A stretch of DNA of 64,000 bases from Agaribacillus sp965228415 (GTDB taxonomy: Bacteria; Bacteroidota; Bacteroidia; Cytophagales; Cyclobacteriaceae). Below, piece after piece: positions 25,775 to 35,400 of the stretch. Made by a program: the position numbers and the translations under genes. The notes beneath the pieces were generated by a model, which did no database searches, was not told the origin of the DNA, and saw only the letters and a list, made by a program, of their open reading frames with translations. The stretch is taken from assembly GCA_965228415.1 (NCBI GenBank), contig OZ245814.1, positions 3,782,001-3,846,000 on the forward strand, read 5' to 3'. Positions within the stretch are counted from its first letter, which is position 1. Each line of letters opens with the position of its first letter.

Positions 25775-28126
25775 ATGAAATACTATCTAATACTTTTTCT
25801 TACACTCACATGCATTCCTTTTGTCAATAGGGCGCAGCGAATCGTTATGAAAGAATATCCGAAAGCGCTCACTGAAATGGTCAACACACCGGCAGAAGAG
25901 TTGTTGCCAATATTGTCCCCCGATGGTAACAGATTATATTTTGTGCGCTCGTTTTACGAACAAAATATTGGTGGGCAAAATGCAGGGCAGGACATTTGGT
26001 TTACAGATAAAGATGAATTAGGCCGGTGGAAAGAGGCCGTCAACCTGAAGAAACTCAACTCAGAGCTGAACAATGCAGTCATTGGCACCAACGGAAGCAA
26101 TTCACTCTTCCTACTCAACTCATACGCCAGTAGGGCTACCACAAGAACGCATGGCATCGCTTTGACCTATAGGGTCAATGATAAATGGACAGCCCCTGTC
26201 GACTTTCCGTTTGAGATTCAGGTTCAGGGAGATCTGCGCTCCTACTATATCAGTCCGGAGCAGGATGTGATCATCTATTCCAAAGCAAGCGCTGTCTCGT
26301 ATGGTAAGGAAGATCTCCACCTGTACTATAAAGAAAATAATGCCTGGGAGGGTCCTATTCATTTAGATCAAAACATCAATTCACCGGGGTCTGATATCTC
26401 CCCTTTTCTCACACATGACAAAAAGGTTTTGTTCTTTTCTTCCAACGGACACGAAGGAGTGGGCGGTTTTGATATTTTTATGACAGAAAGACTCAACGAA
26501 TCTTCCTGGGAAAAGTGGTCCCCAGTTACCAATGTTGGGGATCTGATCAATACCGAAGGATTTGATGCTTACTTTTCTACCTATCCATCTGGCCAATCCT
26601 ACTATACCTCTGAGGGGCGCAACGGTTCACTGGATATCCACAGCACCCAAATAAGCATTACGCTCAAAAACCAGTCGACTGATACTCTGATCGTCCCTAA
26701 CGACTCTGTGTTCCAGGTATTAAATACCCTGGCACTCAATTCAGATCGGCTTGACGAAGTGATCAAGGAAGATGCATCCTATCTGTTGAGATTGGCAAGC
26801 TTCGGTCTTTTTCAGGACGCACTTTTCCTAAACCTGATCGTGAGTCATTCGAAAGTGAACACCGATCTGGATGTGATAAATACCGCTGACCGTATCATAA
26901 ATAAACATACGGTTCGGCTAGTTAGAGGCACAGAAGGCCCTAATATCCTCACTCAGCTCAGAAAAGAGAGCGTTTCGCAGCAAAACATTATCCATACGAC
27001 CCAGGCCGCGTGTCATGAGCTGGCCAGCGACCTGGCAAGCAGAATCAGAGCCACGAGGCTCATGATCAGTTCCTATGGTTCGACGCATGACCTGGAAATA
27101 CTAGGTCTGCTAGCTGCCAATGCGCGGTTAAAAAAGGCGGTCAGCAACCTTTTTGATCAGAATGCCCAACTTAAAATTCAACTTCACGATGCCGGTCGTT
27201 TTACCGCAGGTTTGATCCGGCAATTGAACGAAAATAACCACTTGCTTCAAAGCATTTATAACGACTGGAAAAGGAACCTCAACCAAATCAAGCAGACGAT
27301 TGAGAATAACAACACAGAAAACGGCCTTCTATCCAGAGTTCGACACTCATTGGCATTCGCCGATTCCATTAACCTGGTAATGAAAGATTACCTGGTAAAG
27401 GACTTGATGATGCAAAATGCGAACGGTCCTATGGGAAGTCTGAAGGATCGCCTGGTAACGGTGAATGAAAACTATATCCCGTACATACACAACTTGCAAA
27501 AACGCTTTACCTATGGCCGTTCGAATCAGCAGTTGAGCTTAAAAAATTCAGCACACGTTCAGACGATACAGAGGAACGCCTCTCCTATTCAATCCCTGCC
27601 TGATGGACAAAGGTCAAATCATGACTTTGGAGGGGTCCCGGACCCCAGGCCAGCAGTCTTGTCGCTGATCGCTAAAAACGCCAGTACATACCTGGATTTG
27701 GATACACTGGTCAACCCTGCCAATTTGAAGGCGATCCAATCCATCGAAAGCAATAACCTCAAACTGGCGGAAAAAATGCTCGAGTGGGGCGTGTTACTTC
27801 AGGAGTTCTTCCTGAAGTCTGCAAAAACGATCCATGATAAAAGAACCATTCTTATCGACCCTTCAGAATTAACAGATAATATGAAAATAAGCGGATATAC
27901 GGTGCAGATCGTGGCAACAAACAGGGGCATTCCGCCCAACGAGGCCTATATGGCAAAGTTTAGTAACCAAACCGTGAGAATGAGCAGTGGGCTGGACGGA
28001 CTTGATCGCTACTACCTCCGCAAATTCGATACGAAAAAAGAAGCAATACGAAACATGCGAAAGTTGCGCGCTCGGGGATTTTCGGATGTGTTTGTAAGAG
28101 CTGTTGCAGAGTACAATCGGCTTTGA
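25775..28126 (+). CDS. PD40-repeat secreted protein with SPOR-like C-terminus
   Basis: A 783-aa protein encoded 38 bp after PorP/SprF. It has a signal peptide (about 1-20), WD40-like PD40 repeats about 40-290 (LSPDGNRLYFVRS, DKKVLFFSSNGHEGVGGFDIFM), a long helical middle (about 300-600) and a C-terminal SPOR-like domain about 705-783 (KISGYTVQIVATNRG, YYLRKFDTKKEAIRNMRKLR). PorE-type partners in T9SS loci have PD40 repeats and an OmpA domain; here the peptidoglycan-binding role may be taken by SPOR. It forms an operon with PorP/SprF. Confidence 0.75.
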   Translation: MKYYLILFLTLTCIPFVNRAQRIVMKEYPKALTEMVNTPAEELLPILSPDGNRLYFVRSFYEQNIGGQNAGQDIWFTDKDELGRWKEAVNLKKLNSELNNAVIGTNGSNSLFLLNSYASRATTRTHGIALTYRVNDKWTAPVDFPFEIQVQGDLRSYYISPEQDVIIYSKASAVSYGKEDLHLYYKENNAWEGPIHLDQNINSPGSDISPFLTHDKKVLFFSSNGHEGVGGFDIFMTERLNESSWEKWSPVTNVGDLINTEGFDAYFSTYPSGQSYYTSEGRNGSLDIHSTQISITLKNQSTDTLIVPNDSVFQVLNTLALNSDRLDEVIKEDASYLLRLASFGLFQDALFLNLIVSHSKVNTDLDVINTADRIINKHTVRLVRGTEGPNILTQLRKESVSQQNIIHTTQAACHELASDLASRIRATRLMISSYGSTHDLEILGLLAANARLKKAVSNLFDQNAQLKIQLHDAGRFTAGLIRQLNENNHLLQSIYNDWKRNLNQIKQTIENNNTENGLLSRVRHSLAFADSINLVMKDYLVKDLMMQNANGPMGSLKDRLVTVNENYIPYIHNLQKRFTYGRSNQQLSLKNSAHVQTIQRNASPIQSLPDGQRSNHDFGGVPDPRPAVLSLIAKNASTYLDLDTLVNPANLKAIQSIESNNLKLAEKMLEWGVLLQEFFLKSAKTIHDKRTILIDPSELTDNMKISGYTVQIVATNRGIPPNEAYMAKFSNQTVRMSSGLDGLDRYYLRKFDTKKEAIRNMRKLRARGFSDVFVRAVAEYNRL

Positions 28127-28193
28127 TCATTACACATCATCCCCTGGAGTACGGTCAATAATCACATAGTAAGGACCATTTACATAATCTCAA

Positions 28194-28233
28194 CATGACT
28201 TTAAATCCGGGTTCTCCTGGTTTTAAAGTCATG
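28194..28233 (+). terminator. Long hairpin after the PD40 gene
   Basis: CATGACTTTAAA (28194-28205) pairs perfectly with TTTAAAGTCATG (28222-28233) around a 16-nt loop that itself has CCGGG/CCTGG. There is no T-run, so it may stabilise the mRNA end or be a protein site rather than an intrinsic terminator. Confidence 0.5.
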
Positions 28234-28331
28234 TCAAGGCTCATGAAACAAAATTTACCAAAACTTAATTAGGTAAGAAGCTTAATTAGGGAATAATACT
28301 ATTAAATGATTCAAGAAAACCCATAACCAAA

Positions 28332-28502
28332 ATGAATTCACAAAATGCAATAATATCCTATGCAACCCCATTTAATGCGTGGATAACGATTCAACGCCAG
28401 ATTGATCCACAATTTTATTTCTTTGATAGTGTACAGAATTTTATAGCCCTAAGTGATGGTTTGGGTACCTGTAAAAAAAGAAAGGAGGTGATCAATGACT
28501 AA
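28332..28502 (+). CDS. Small 56-aa ORF, coupled to next gene
   Basis: ATG 28332 opens a frame (MNSQNAIISYATPFNAWITI and onward) ending in KKRKEVIND-TAA. The end overlaps the next start by 8 bp, and its last codons form a strong AAAGGAGGTG ribosome-binding site for the next gene. The arrangement suggests translational coupling. Function is unknown. Confidence 0.45.
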   Translation: MNSQNAIISYATPFNAWITIQRQIDPQFYFFDSVQNFIALSDGLGTCKKRKEVIND

Positions 28503-28740
28503 GTTTATGCTATCATTTTCAGCACTGGTCTGCCTCTCGTTGGCTTTTGTTTTTAGTTGTATGTTATTGTTCATATCTACTGAGTGGTTTAGAGAATTCT
28601 TAGCCATGATGGGTTATTTTGAGTCCGAAAGACAGGTCATATTGTCAACGGCAGAAGTGAGTATGAAAGTAAGCGTGTTTATATGTGTCTTTTTATGGGC
28701 GCTGCTTACCACGCTATCCTCTCCCAAAAAAGGATTGTGA
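28495..28740 (+). CDS. Small two-helix membrane protein
   Basis: An 81-aa protein with transmembrane helices at about 5-27 (FMLSFSALVCLSLAFVFSC) and about 56-74 (MKVSVFICVFLWALLTTL). It is preceded 4 bp away by an unusually strong Shine-Dalgarno, GGAGGTG, for this phylum. Not recognised. Confidence 0.5.
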   Translation: MTKFMLSFSALVCLSLAFVFSCMLLFISTEWFREFLAMMGYFESERQVILSTAEVSMKVSVFICVFLWALLTTLSSPKKGL

Positions 28741-28905
28741 CCATTCTTGACTTCTGGTCTTTTCTTCGATCTCCTTAGGAAGACTTAGGATATGAAATGA
28801 ACTTAGAATCTTCGGTTTTAGCCTAACGCACGGTACATATGCCCCAGGTAAGAGGTCGTTAAAAATGCTGAACGAAGGTAAACGCGTCGATCTATAGAGT
28901 TAGGT

Positions 28906-29223
28906 ATGTCAAGGAGAGATGTTGAAATAGGACCTGATTATGACCTGATACGTCAATTCGCCAATGAGTTATCAACTCGTGGCATCCATCATGAAAGAGC
29001 CAACTGGATAGATAATCCCACGGTGATCCTGAAAAAAAGAGAATTGAGTTCATATACGTATACCACGATCATGCTCTACGCATATGAAAATGGGAGTATA
29101 AAGGTCGTAGTCATTTCCGGTCATGATTCGCAACCGTTGGGAGAGCTGTATCTACGTGTGTCATCTCCTCTCAATATTATGTGGGATCTACAAGAGCTGG
29201 GTTTGTTTGATTTCAGGAAATGA
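28906..29223 (+). CDS. Hypothetical protein, 105 aa
   Basis: A soluble-looking alpha/beta protein (LIRQFANELSTRGI, VVVISGHDSQPLGELYLRVS) without signal or membrane segments. It lies 165 bp after the small membrane protein. Not recognised. Confidence 0.5.
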   Translation: MSRRDVEIGPDYDLIRQFANELSTRGIHHERANWIDNPTVILKKRELSSYTYTTIMLYAYENGSIKVVVISGHDSQPLGELYLRVSSPLNIMWDLQELGLFDFRK

Positions 29224-29794
29224 AGCCTTGCTATCATACGCTTGAAACATAAATAGTCGCGGCTTACCCATGGAACAACCTATTGGTCATTAGTTATTTA
29301 ACCTGGACCCTGAATTTATTTCAGGGTCTCCTCATTTACCCGCCCGGTCGCAAATGTTTTGCGTTCGAAACCTTAAAGATCCAAATCACTCACGGGGCAA
29401 TCCCGGATGTCCGGGAGCGTCGAGGATTGTGAGCAAAACTCGGGATGAAAACCTTTAAAGAAAAAATAGAAGATACCTTCACCTCGATTACTGATCCCCC
29501 AAATTTTCCGCTTGATCCCTCTTAACGCTTGTCCTTATTCGGTTATTAGGGAATTCCAGGGCAATTAGTTGCACACCTTGTTATGCGCGCAGCGCTTCGG
29601 AAATCATGTCCCGAAAATTGTCCATGCTTTGGTATCGTATATCCATTCCCTGGGCTTTCGTTTTTCCTCAAATTTGCATTGTAATTCACCAAACAAGAAT
29701 CAATGAAAATTAAAAACCTAATCAAATTAAGAAGCCTGGTTTTAGTTCCAGGCATAGCAAATCAATCACATTCACAAACTAAAAAAGTAACACA
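29224..29794. other. Intergenic with dispersed repeat
   Basis: It contains the palindrome GACCCTGAATTTATTTCAG-GGTC at 29306-29328, followed by a GTCGCAAATGTTTTGCG hairpin at about 29348. Together these recur at 38612-38690, and the palindrome alone at 31727-31747. An IR near 29400 (CAATCCCGGATGTCCGGGA) resembles the hairpin after the BspA genes. No gene is evident. Confidence 0.5.
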
Positions 29795-30421
29795 ATGAAA
29801 AACGCGAAAAATGAAAAAATTGGATTATTAGTAACTATGGGCACAAAACCAGGCAAGGAACAAGCCGTTAAGGACTTTCTTCTTGGTGGATTGCCATTAG
29901 TACATGCAGAACCCAAAACAGAATCCTGGTTTGCCTTTCAGATAAACGAAAGAACCTATGGGATTTATGACACCTTTGAAGCAGAAGAAGGCAGACAGGC
30001 GCATTTAAAAGGAGAGGTAGCCAAAGCCCTTTTAGCCAATGCAGGAGAGCTCTTAGATGACTTTGATGCAAGTAGAGACATCAAAACAATTGATTTAATC
30101 GCAAGCAACCATAAATCCGGTAACCAAAACAATGGTTTGTTAGTGATTATGAAAGCGAAGGAAGGCAAGACCGGGGAGGTAGAAGATTTCTTACAAGCCG
30201 GTAAGGCATTGGTAGGAGACGAACCGGCTACCTTGTCGTGGTACGCACTCAAGATCAATGCAAACACTTACGCCATTTTTGATACTTTTTCGGATGACGG
30301 GGGAAGAAATGCACATTTAACAGGAAAAGTGGCAACGGCATTAATGGAAAATGCATCGGTCATACTTGAAGATTTTGAAGCTTCGGCCATTCAAAAAATA
30401 GATATTTTAGCTTCAAAATAA
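29795..30421 (+). CDS. Tandem ABM (monooxygenase-like) domain protein
   Basis: The 208-aa protein is two copies of an ABM-like ferredoxin-fold domain: residues about 7-103 and about 112-207. They share GLLVxMxxKxGK, VxDFLxxGxxLVxxEPxTxSWxAxxIN and TYxIxDTFxxxxGRxAHLxGxVAxAL, so this is an internal gene duplication. ABM proteins of this type (often called putative quinol monooxygenase-like) typically dimerise; here one chain may form both halves. An AraC regulator gene follows in the same direction. Confidence 0.8.
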   Translation: MKNAKNEKIGLLVTMGTKPGKEQAVKDFLLGGLPLVHAEPKTESWFAFQINERTYGIYDTFEAEEGRQAHLKGEVAKALLANAGELLDDFDASRDIKTIDLIASNHKSGNQNNGLLVIMKAKEGKTGEVEDFLQAGKALVGDEPATLSWYALKINANTYAIFDTFSDDGGRNAHLTGKVATALMENASVILEDFEASAIQKIDILASK

Positions 30422-30435
30422 TTGTTGATTTTTAG

Positions 30436-30470
30436 AAGGGAGTGTCTAACACTCCTTTCGTTTTATTTTT
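30436..30470 (+). terminator. Intrinsic terminator after ABM gene
   Basis: Stem AAGGGAGTGT / ACACTCCTTT with a 3-nt loop, followed by CGTTTTATTTTT. It separates the ABM gene from the AraC gene. Confidence 0.75.
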
Positions 30471-30508
30471 GAATTGGAATAAGTAAATTACGCTTGCAAT
30501 AATTTACA

Positions 30509-31372
30509 ATGGCTAAAATTATTATCGACAAACAAAATGGGGAGCTGGCTTTTAGATTAGAAAAGTTCGACAACTTAAGTCAGTTTGACCATTTGCAGCG
30601 AAAAAATTATTATTCCATCATTCTTCTAAAAGGAGGAGCTTACCATCTAGCGGTAGATTTTTCCAGGTATGAACTTCAAGGAAATCAGATGATTTGCTTA
30701 GCACCATATCAACCTTTTATGATTACTTCCATAGAAGAATGTTCCGGACATTTATTGAACTTCCATCCCGATTTTTTTTGTACCTATCGTCATCAAAATG
30801 AAATTGAAACTGAAGGAATTCTTTTTAATAATTTCCATGGGCTTCCCTATTTTCAAATTGCCGAAGGAGCCCTGTTTTATAATTTGATCGATCAGATTTC
30901 AAGAGAGATGGATAAGGACTCTATCGCTCAACATGAAGTGTTGGTAGCTTTTTTAAAGGTACTTTTAATAGAGGCTGTCAGACAAAAAAGACAATTTGAT
31001 CAAGAAATTGTTCCGCAGATTTCAGATTCCAAATCAGAGGTTTTACAAAATTTAGTAGATGCGATTGAGAGTAATTATTCTAAGTTACACTCTGCTCAGG
31101 AATATGCTGATGTGCTATGTGTTAGCGCTAAAACACTAGCGGGTATTTCAAAAAAGTATCTTAATCAAACACCTACATCCTTAATTTCCAATAGGATCAT
31201 TATAGAAGCTAAACGAGAACTTTATTTGACCGCTAAGCCGGTGAAACAAATAGCCGCTATTTTAGGCTATGATGATGAGTTTTATTTTAGTCGATTCTTT
31301 AAAAAGAAAGTTGGGGTTTCTCCGCACGTTTATAGAAAGACCGTCGGCTTTGCTAAACTAGAATCAGAATAA
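30509..31372 (+). CDS. AraC family transcriptional regulator
   Basis: A 287-aa regulator with an N-terminal cupin-like sensing domain (about 1-150; ILLKGGAYHLAVDF, GNQMICLAPYQPFMI) and a C-terminal AraC HTH (about 190-280; SAQEYADVLCVSAKTLAGIS, VKQIAAILGYDDEFYFSRFFKKKVGVSPHVYR). It is distinct from the kinase-derived AraC domain at 18.5 kb. It is the probable local regulator of the adjacent ABM gene. Confidence 0.9.
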   Translation: MAKIIIDKQNGELAFRLEKFDNLSQFDHLQRKNYYSIILLKGGAYHLAVDFSRYELQGNQMICLAPYQPFMITSIEECSGHLLNFHPDFFCTYRHQNEIETEGILFNNFHGLPYFQIAEGALFYNLIDQISREMDKDSIAQHEVLVAFLKVLLIEAVRQKRQFDQEIVPQISDSKSEVLQNLVDAIESNYSKLHSAQEYADVLCVSAKTLAGISKKYLNQTPTSLISNRIIIEAKRELYLTAKPVKQIAAILGYDDEFYFSRFFKKKVGVSPHVYRKTVGFAKLESE

Positions 31373-32208
31373 TTTCTTTTTGCAGTTAAGAGTTGCTCAT
31401 AACCTTTTGTAAATTTTATTACATTCGACAAAAGGAACCTGGTTAGACGTTAGCGCTAACTTTAGCCCTCGTTAGTGTTTTCACACACTCCACTCCGCCT
31501 CTGTTGTGTGTTCTCACCAACAGATCAACCGAAAATACGAATGAAGTTTACAAGCTAAAGGAGATAGAGGTGCCTGGAGTTCATCGGTTATCTTAGATTA
31601 CCTGTTTGTTGGTGACAACACCAACCAAAGGTGAAGAAACCGAAGGTTCACTTATTACGATAGACCCTGAAACGAACCTTGCCTACCGCAGGCAGGTCCA
31701 GGGTGACTACTATTTATTGTTCAGTCACCCTGAATTTATTTCAGGGTCTTATTCGCATTTTTCTTTAGTTGTAAGAAAGATTCTGAAACAAGTTCAGAAA
31801 AGCCACTCCTACCAATGACGTAGGACTAAGACTAAAAACTTGAAACCAATTTCACGCTTCTATGGCCTTGAGCTTGTCAGCCAATTACACTAAAATAATC
31901 GATATAAACCTACAATTACGCTTCCGGGCATTGCAAATGCCTAACCATCTCATCCGCATTATCCAGCCCACAACCTACCCTCAAATGCGGACGATAAAAG
32001 TCATCTCAATTTGTGCGGTTTGGAAGCCAAAATGTTAGGTCTCAATGACGTTATAAAATTTTTACTGCCCTTGTTGGTGTTGTCACCGACAAGCATGAAA
32101 GGTTGTTGGTCAAAAGACCAACAAAGGCATTGAAGGTTCCGACAATAATCCCGTCCCGGAAGGGACTCAATTAAGGAAAATCAGCCTGGAATCACTCATC
32201 TGCCGTTT
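31373..32208. other. Intergenic with shared repeat blocks
   Basis: No gene. It holds a perfect palindrome GTTAGCGCTAAC (31449-31460), a block at 31470-31530 similar to 38490-38550, the ACCCTGAATTTATTTCAGGGT palindrome (31727-31747), and, from about 32045 on, a block nearly identical to 43393-43550 (ACGTTATAAAATTTTTACTG and onward, including the hairpin GTTGGTCAAAAGACCAAC). This last block is the upstream edge of the BspA cassette. Confidence 0.6.
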
Positions 32209-32266
32209 CTCACATAGATTTTAACGGTTTTCGCACAGCTCATTCGCCCCTCCTTCGCTAACTTTG
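32209..32266 (+). promoter_or_regulatory. AraC-type direct repeat plus -7 box, copy L2
   Basis: CTCACATAG (32209-32217) and TTCGCACAG (32230-32238) are 21 bp apart; TAACTTTG (32259-32266), a perfect TAnnTTTG, follows after 20 bp. Confidence 0.75.
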
Positions 32267-32458
32267 TACTACTCCAATTAATATTGTTGATAGCTATCTA
32301 ATTTTTTCAACCCCTTAATTGGATCATGGAAGGCGGTTGAAAAGTTAGGTGGCTGGGGCGGAAAGACATTGGCTTTCTGTCCTTAATTCCCCAGCAATAA
32401 TAGCAGCTACGATCATGATTCAATTTTAACCATACTCCTATTTATATCTAAAAAAACC
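32267..32458 (+). ncRNA. Structured 5' leader, copy L2 (pseudoknot deleted)
   Basis: It contains hairpin P1 (TTTTCAACC / GGTTGAAAA at about 32306-32344) and hairpin P2 (GCGGAAAGAC / GGCTTTCTGTC-like at about 32360-32383). The segment carrying the pseudoknot in other copies is missing: the sequence jumps from the end of P2 to GCAGCTACGATCATGA. Confidence 0.55.
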
Positions 32459-35400
32459 ATGAAAAAACAACTACAATTAATAGCATGCACCGTCTATGTA
32501 TTGGTAGGCCTTACTGGCTATGGGCAACAAGTAGGTGATAGCTTTACAGTCGATCGTATCACCTATGAAGTAACGGCACTGGGCAATCCCAACACGGTCA
32601 CCATAACGGACAATTCAATTACTAAAAAAGACCTTGCCCTACCTGGCATCGTAACCTATAAGTCTAATGACTTTAAGGTTACCCGTATCGGGAGCAAAGC
32701 TTTTGAAAACGAACAATTGACCCGTGTGATCATCCCCGAAAGCATTATCGGTATTGGCGCCAATGCTTTTATCGACAACCCGGACCTTAAAACAGTGGTG
32801 GCAGAGGACTCCATTCCTCCAGTTCTTGATCCAAGTGCATTTGATGACAGAAGTCAAATCGACCTGATAGTGCCTTTGGGCAAGGTAGAAGCATATAAAG
32901 GTACAGACTACTGGCGGGACTTTAAATCCATCAAGGAAAATTTCGCATATGAAGAAGTAACAGCTGGTTCCAACACGGTAAGGATCACGGGTTATATCGG
33001 TCGCTCCAGTGTAAACATTCCCGGAACCATAACTCATGAGGGCTCTGACTATCCCGTTACCCATATTGGGAATGGTGCTTTTAAGAACAACGGATTGACC
33101 AGTGTGACCATACCCAACAGTGTGATCACTATTGAGCATCAAGCTTTTCAGAGCAACCAATTGACCAGTGTGACCATACCGAACAGTGTGACCGATATTG
33201 GAGGCGGCGCTTTTGGGGCAAATCGTTTGACACAGATTACCCTTGGTCAAAAGGTTGAGACTATTGGGGGCAGTGCTTTTAGGGATAACGACATTAGGCA
33301 GGTGACCATACCAGGTAGTGTGACCAGTATGGGGAATACTGTTTTTAACAGAAACAGGAGGTTAACTAGAGTGGGGGTAGAGAACGCTACTGATCCTCCA
33401 ACGATTGAGGCCCGTACCTTTTCATTGGTTGAGAGTACGCCAATATTGAATCATAACCAAATAAATCTGATCGTTCCCAAGGGTGCGGCAGATGTTTATA
33501 AGAACCGCGACCACTGGGCAGATTTCAGAACCATTGAGGAAGAAAGAGGCCCTGGCTATTCCTTTACGACCAATGGTTTAGAATATGTAATAACAGCCTC
33601 CTCAGACACTGGTCCCAGAACAGTGACGGTGACCGGAAGGATCGCCGCGGGCTCGACCTTGACCATACCCGATACGGCGTTCTTTGGACTGTCCTATGTC
33701 GTTACCGCTATTGAGGAGTTTGCTTTTCAGGACGACCAATTAACTAGTGTAGAGATTCCCGAAAGCGTTACCAGTATTGGGCGGTTTGCTTTTGATAACA
33801 ACCAATTCACTGAGGTCGTCATACCGAATAGTGTGACCACCATTGGAGCAAGTGCTTTCAGGAACAGCGGATTAACAGGACATCTCGAAATTCCCAACAG
33901 TGTGATCGAGATCAAAGGTGGTGCTTTTTCGAACAACAAATTGACCAGTGTGACCATCCCTGAAAGCCAAGACTTTACCGAGCTTGATATCGGTGTTTTT
34001 TTTAACAACAACCTGAAGAGTGTGACCATTCCCAGGAATATTACCAATATCAAGAAAACTGTTTTTGCCAACAACCTAGAGCTTTTCACAGTTGTGATGA
34101 AGAACCCTAATCCTATCCCACTCCAGAATGAAGCCTTTGATTATATATTCAATACTGAGACTACCGTTTACCGTACAGATCGTCGCCACCTAATAGATGT
34201 GATCGTTCCCAGAAGTGAACCTCCCGGTAGAAACAGACATAGATACTTATCCGGAGGTGGTTGGGCGGATCATGGTTTTAAATCCATCAAGGAAGAAGGA
34301 GACATCGGAGAGATCTTTGAAATTGAAGGTATCACCTATAAAATAACGGAATTCAACCCCAACACGGTCACCATAACGGACAATGAAAATACAGGAGACC
34401 TTACCATACCCGTGAAGGTAGAAAGACTCGAGAAAGGACCCTTTGAAAATTCTGGGGAAACAGCAGTTGAATATACGGTTATCGATATTGAGGCCAGTGC
34501 TTTTCAGGACAACCAATTGACCAGTGTGACCATTCCCGATAGCGTTACCAGTATCGGTGCCAATGCTTTTGCTGGCAACCCAGACCTTGCCACAGTGGAA
34601 TTAGGGCCCACCGATCCCCCGTCAATCGAAGAAAGCACCTTTGCAGACCGTGACAAAATAGATGTGATCGTTCCCCGGAACGCATTCGACAATTATGTGC
34701 CGGCTTGGGACGACTTTAAGTTTAAATCCGTCAAAGCAAAAGTAGCTATTGACGATACCTTTACGGTTGAGCGCGATGCCACCACCGCCGTTATCAAATA
34801 TCAAGTAACCGCATTCGGCCCCACCAACACGGTTACGGTAATAAATAATGAAGACGACGATCATAGACTTTTGGAAATATTTGACCCCGTAGAACATGCG
34901 GGGCATGAGTTTAAAGTTACCCAAATTGGTGGGAACGCTTTTGTTGAACGAGATTTGATCGGCGCCCTTACCATACCGGATGGTGTGGAAAGTATCGGGG
35001 AAAGTGCTTTTCAGGACAACCAATTGACCAGTGTGACCATTCCTGAAAGCGTTACCGGTATCGGGGAATCCGCTTTTTCGGGCAACCGTTTGGAGCATGT
35101 GGCCATTCCCGATGGTGTGGAAAGTATCGAGGCATATGCTTTTTCAAACAACGCCTTGAGCAGTGTCACCATACCGAACAACGTGACAATTATCGGGGAG
35201 GGTGCTTTTTCCGAGAACGCCCTGATCAGTGTGGACATGCCTGAAAGTGTTGAGACAATTGGTCATCGGGCCTTTGCGCTCAACAGTTTGACCGAGGTCA
35301 GCATACCGACCAGCGTGACCGGTATTGGGAATAGTGCTTTTCAGGGCAACCAATTGACCAGTGTGGAGGTTCCCGAAAGTGTAACCAGTATTGGTGCTGA

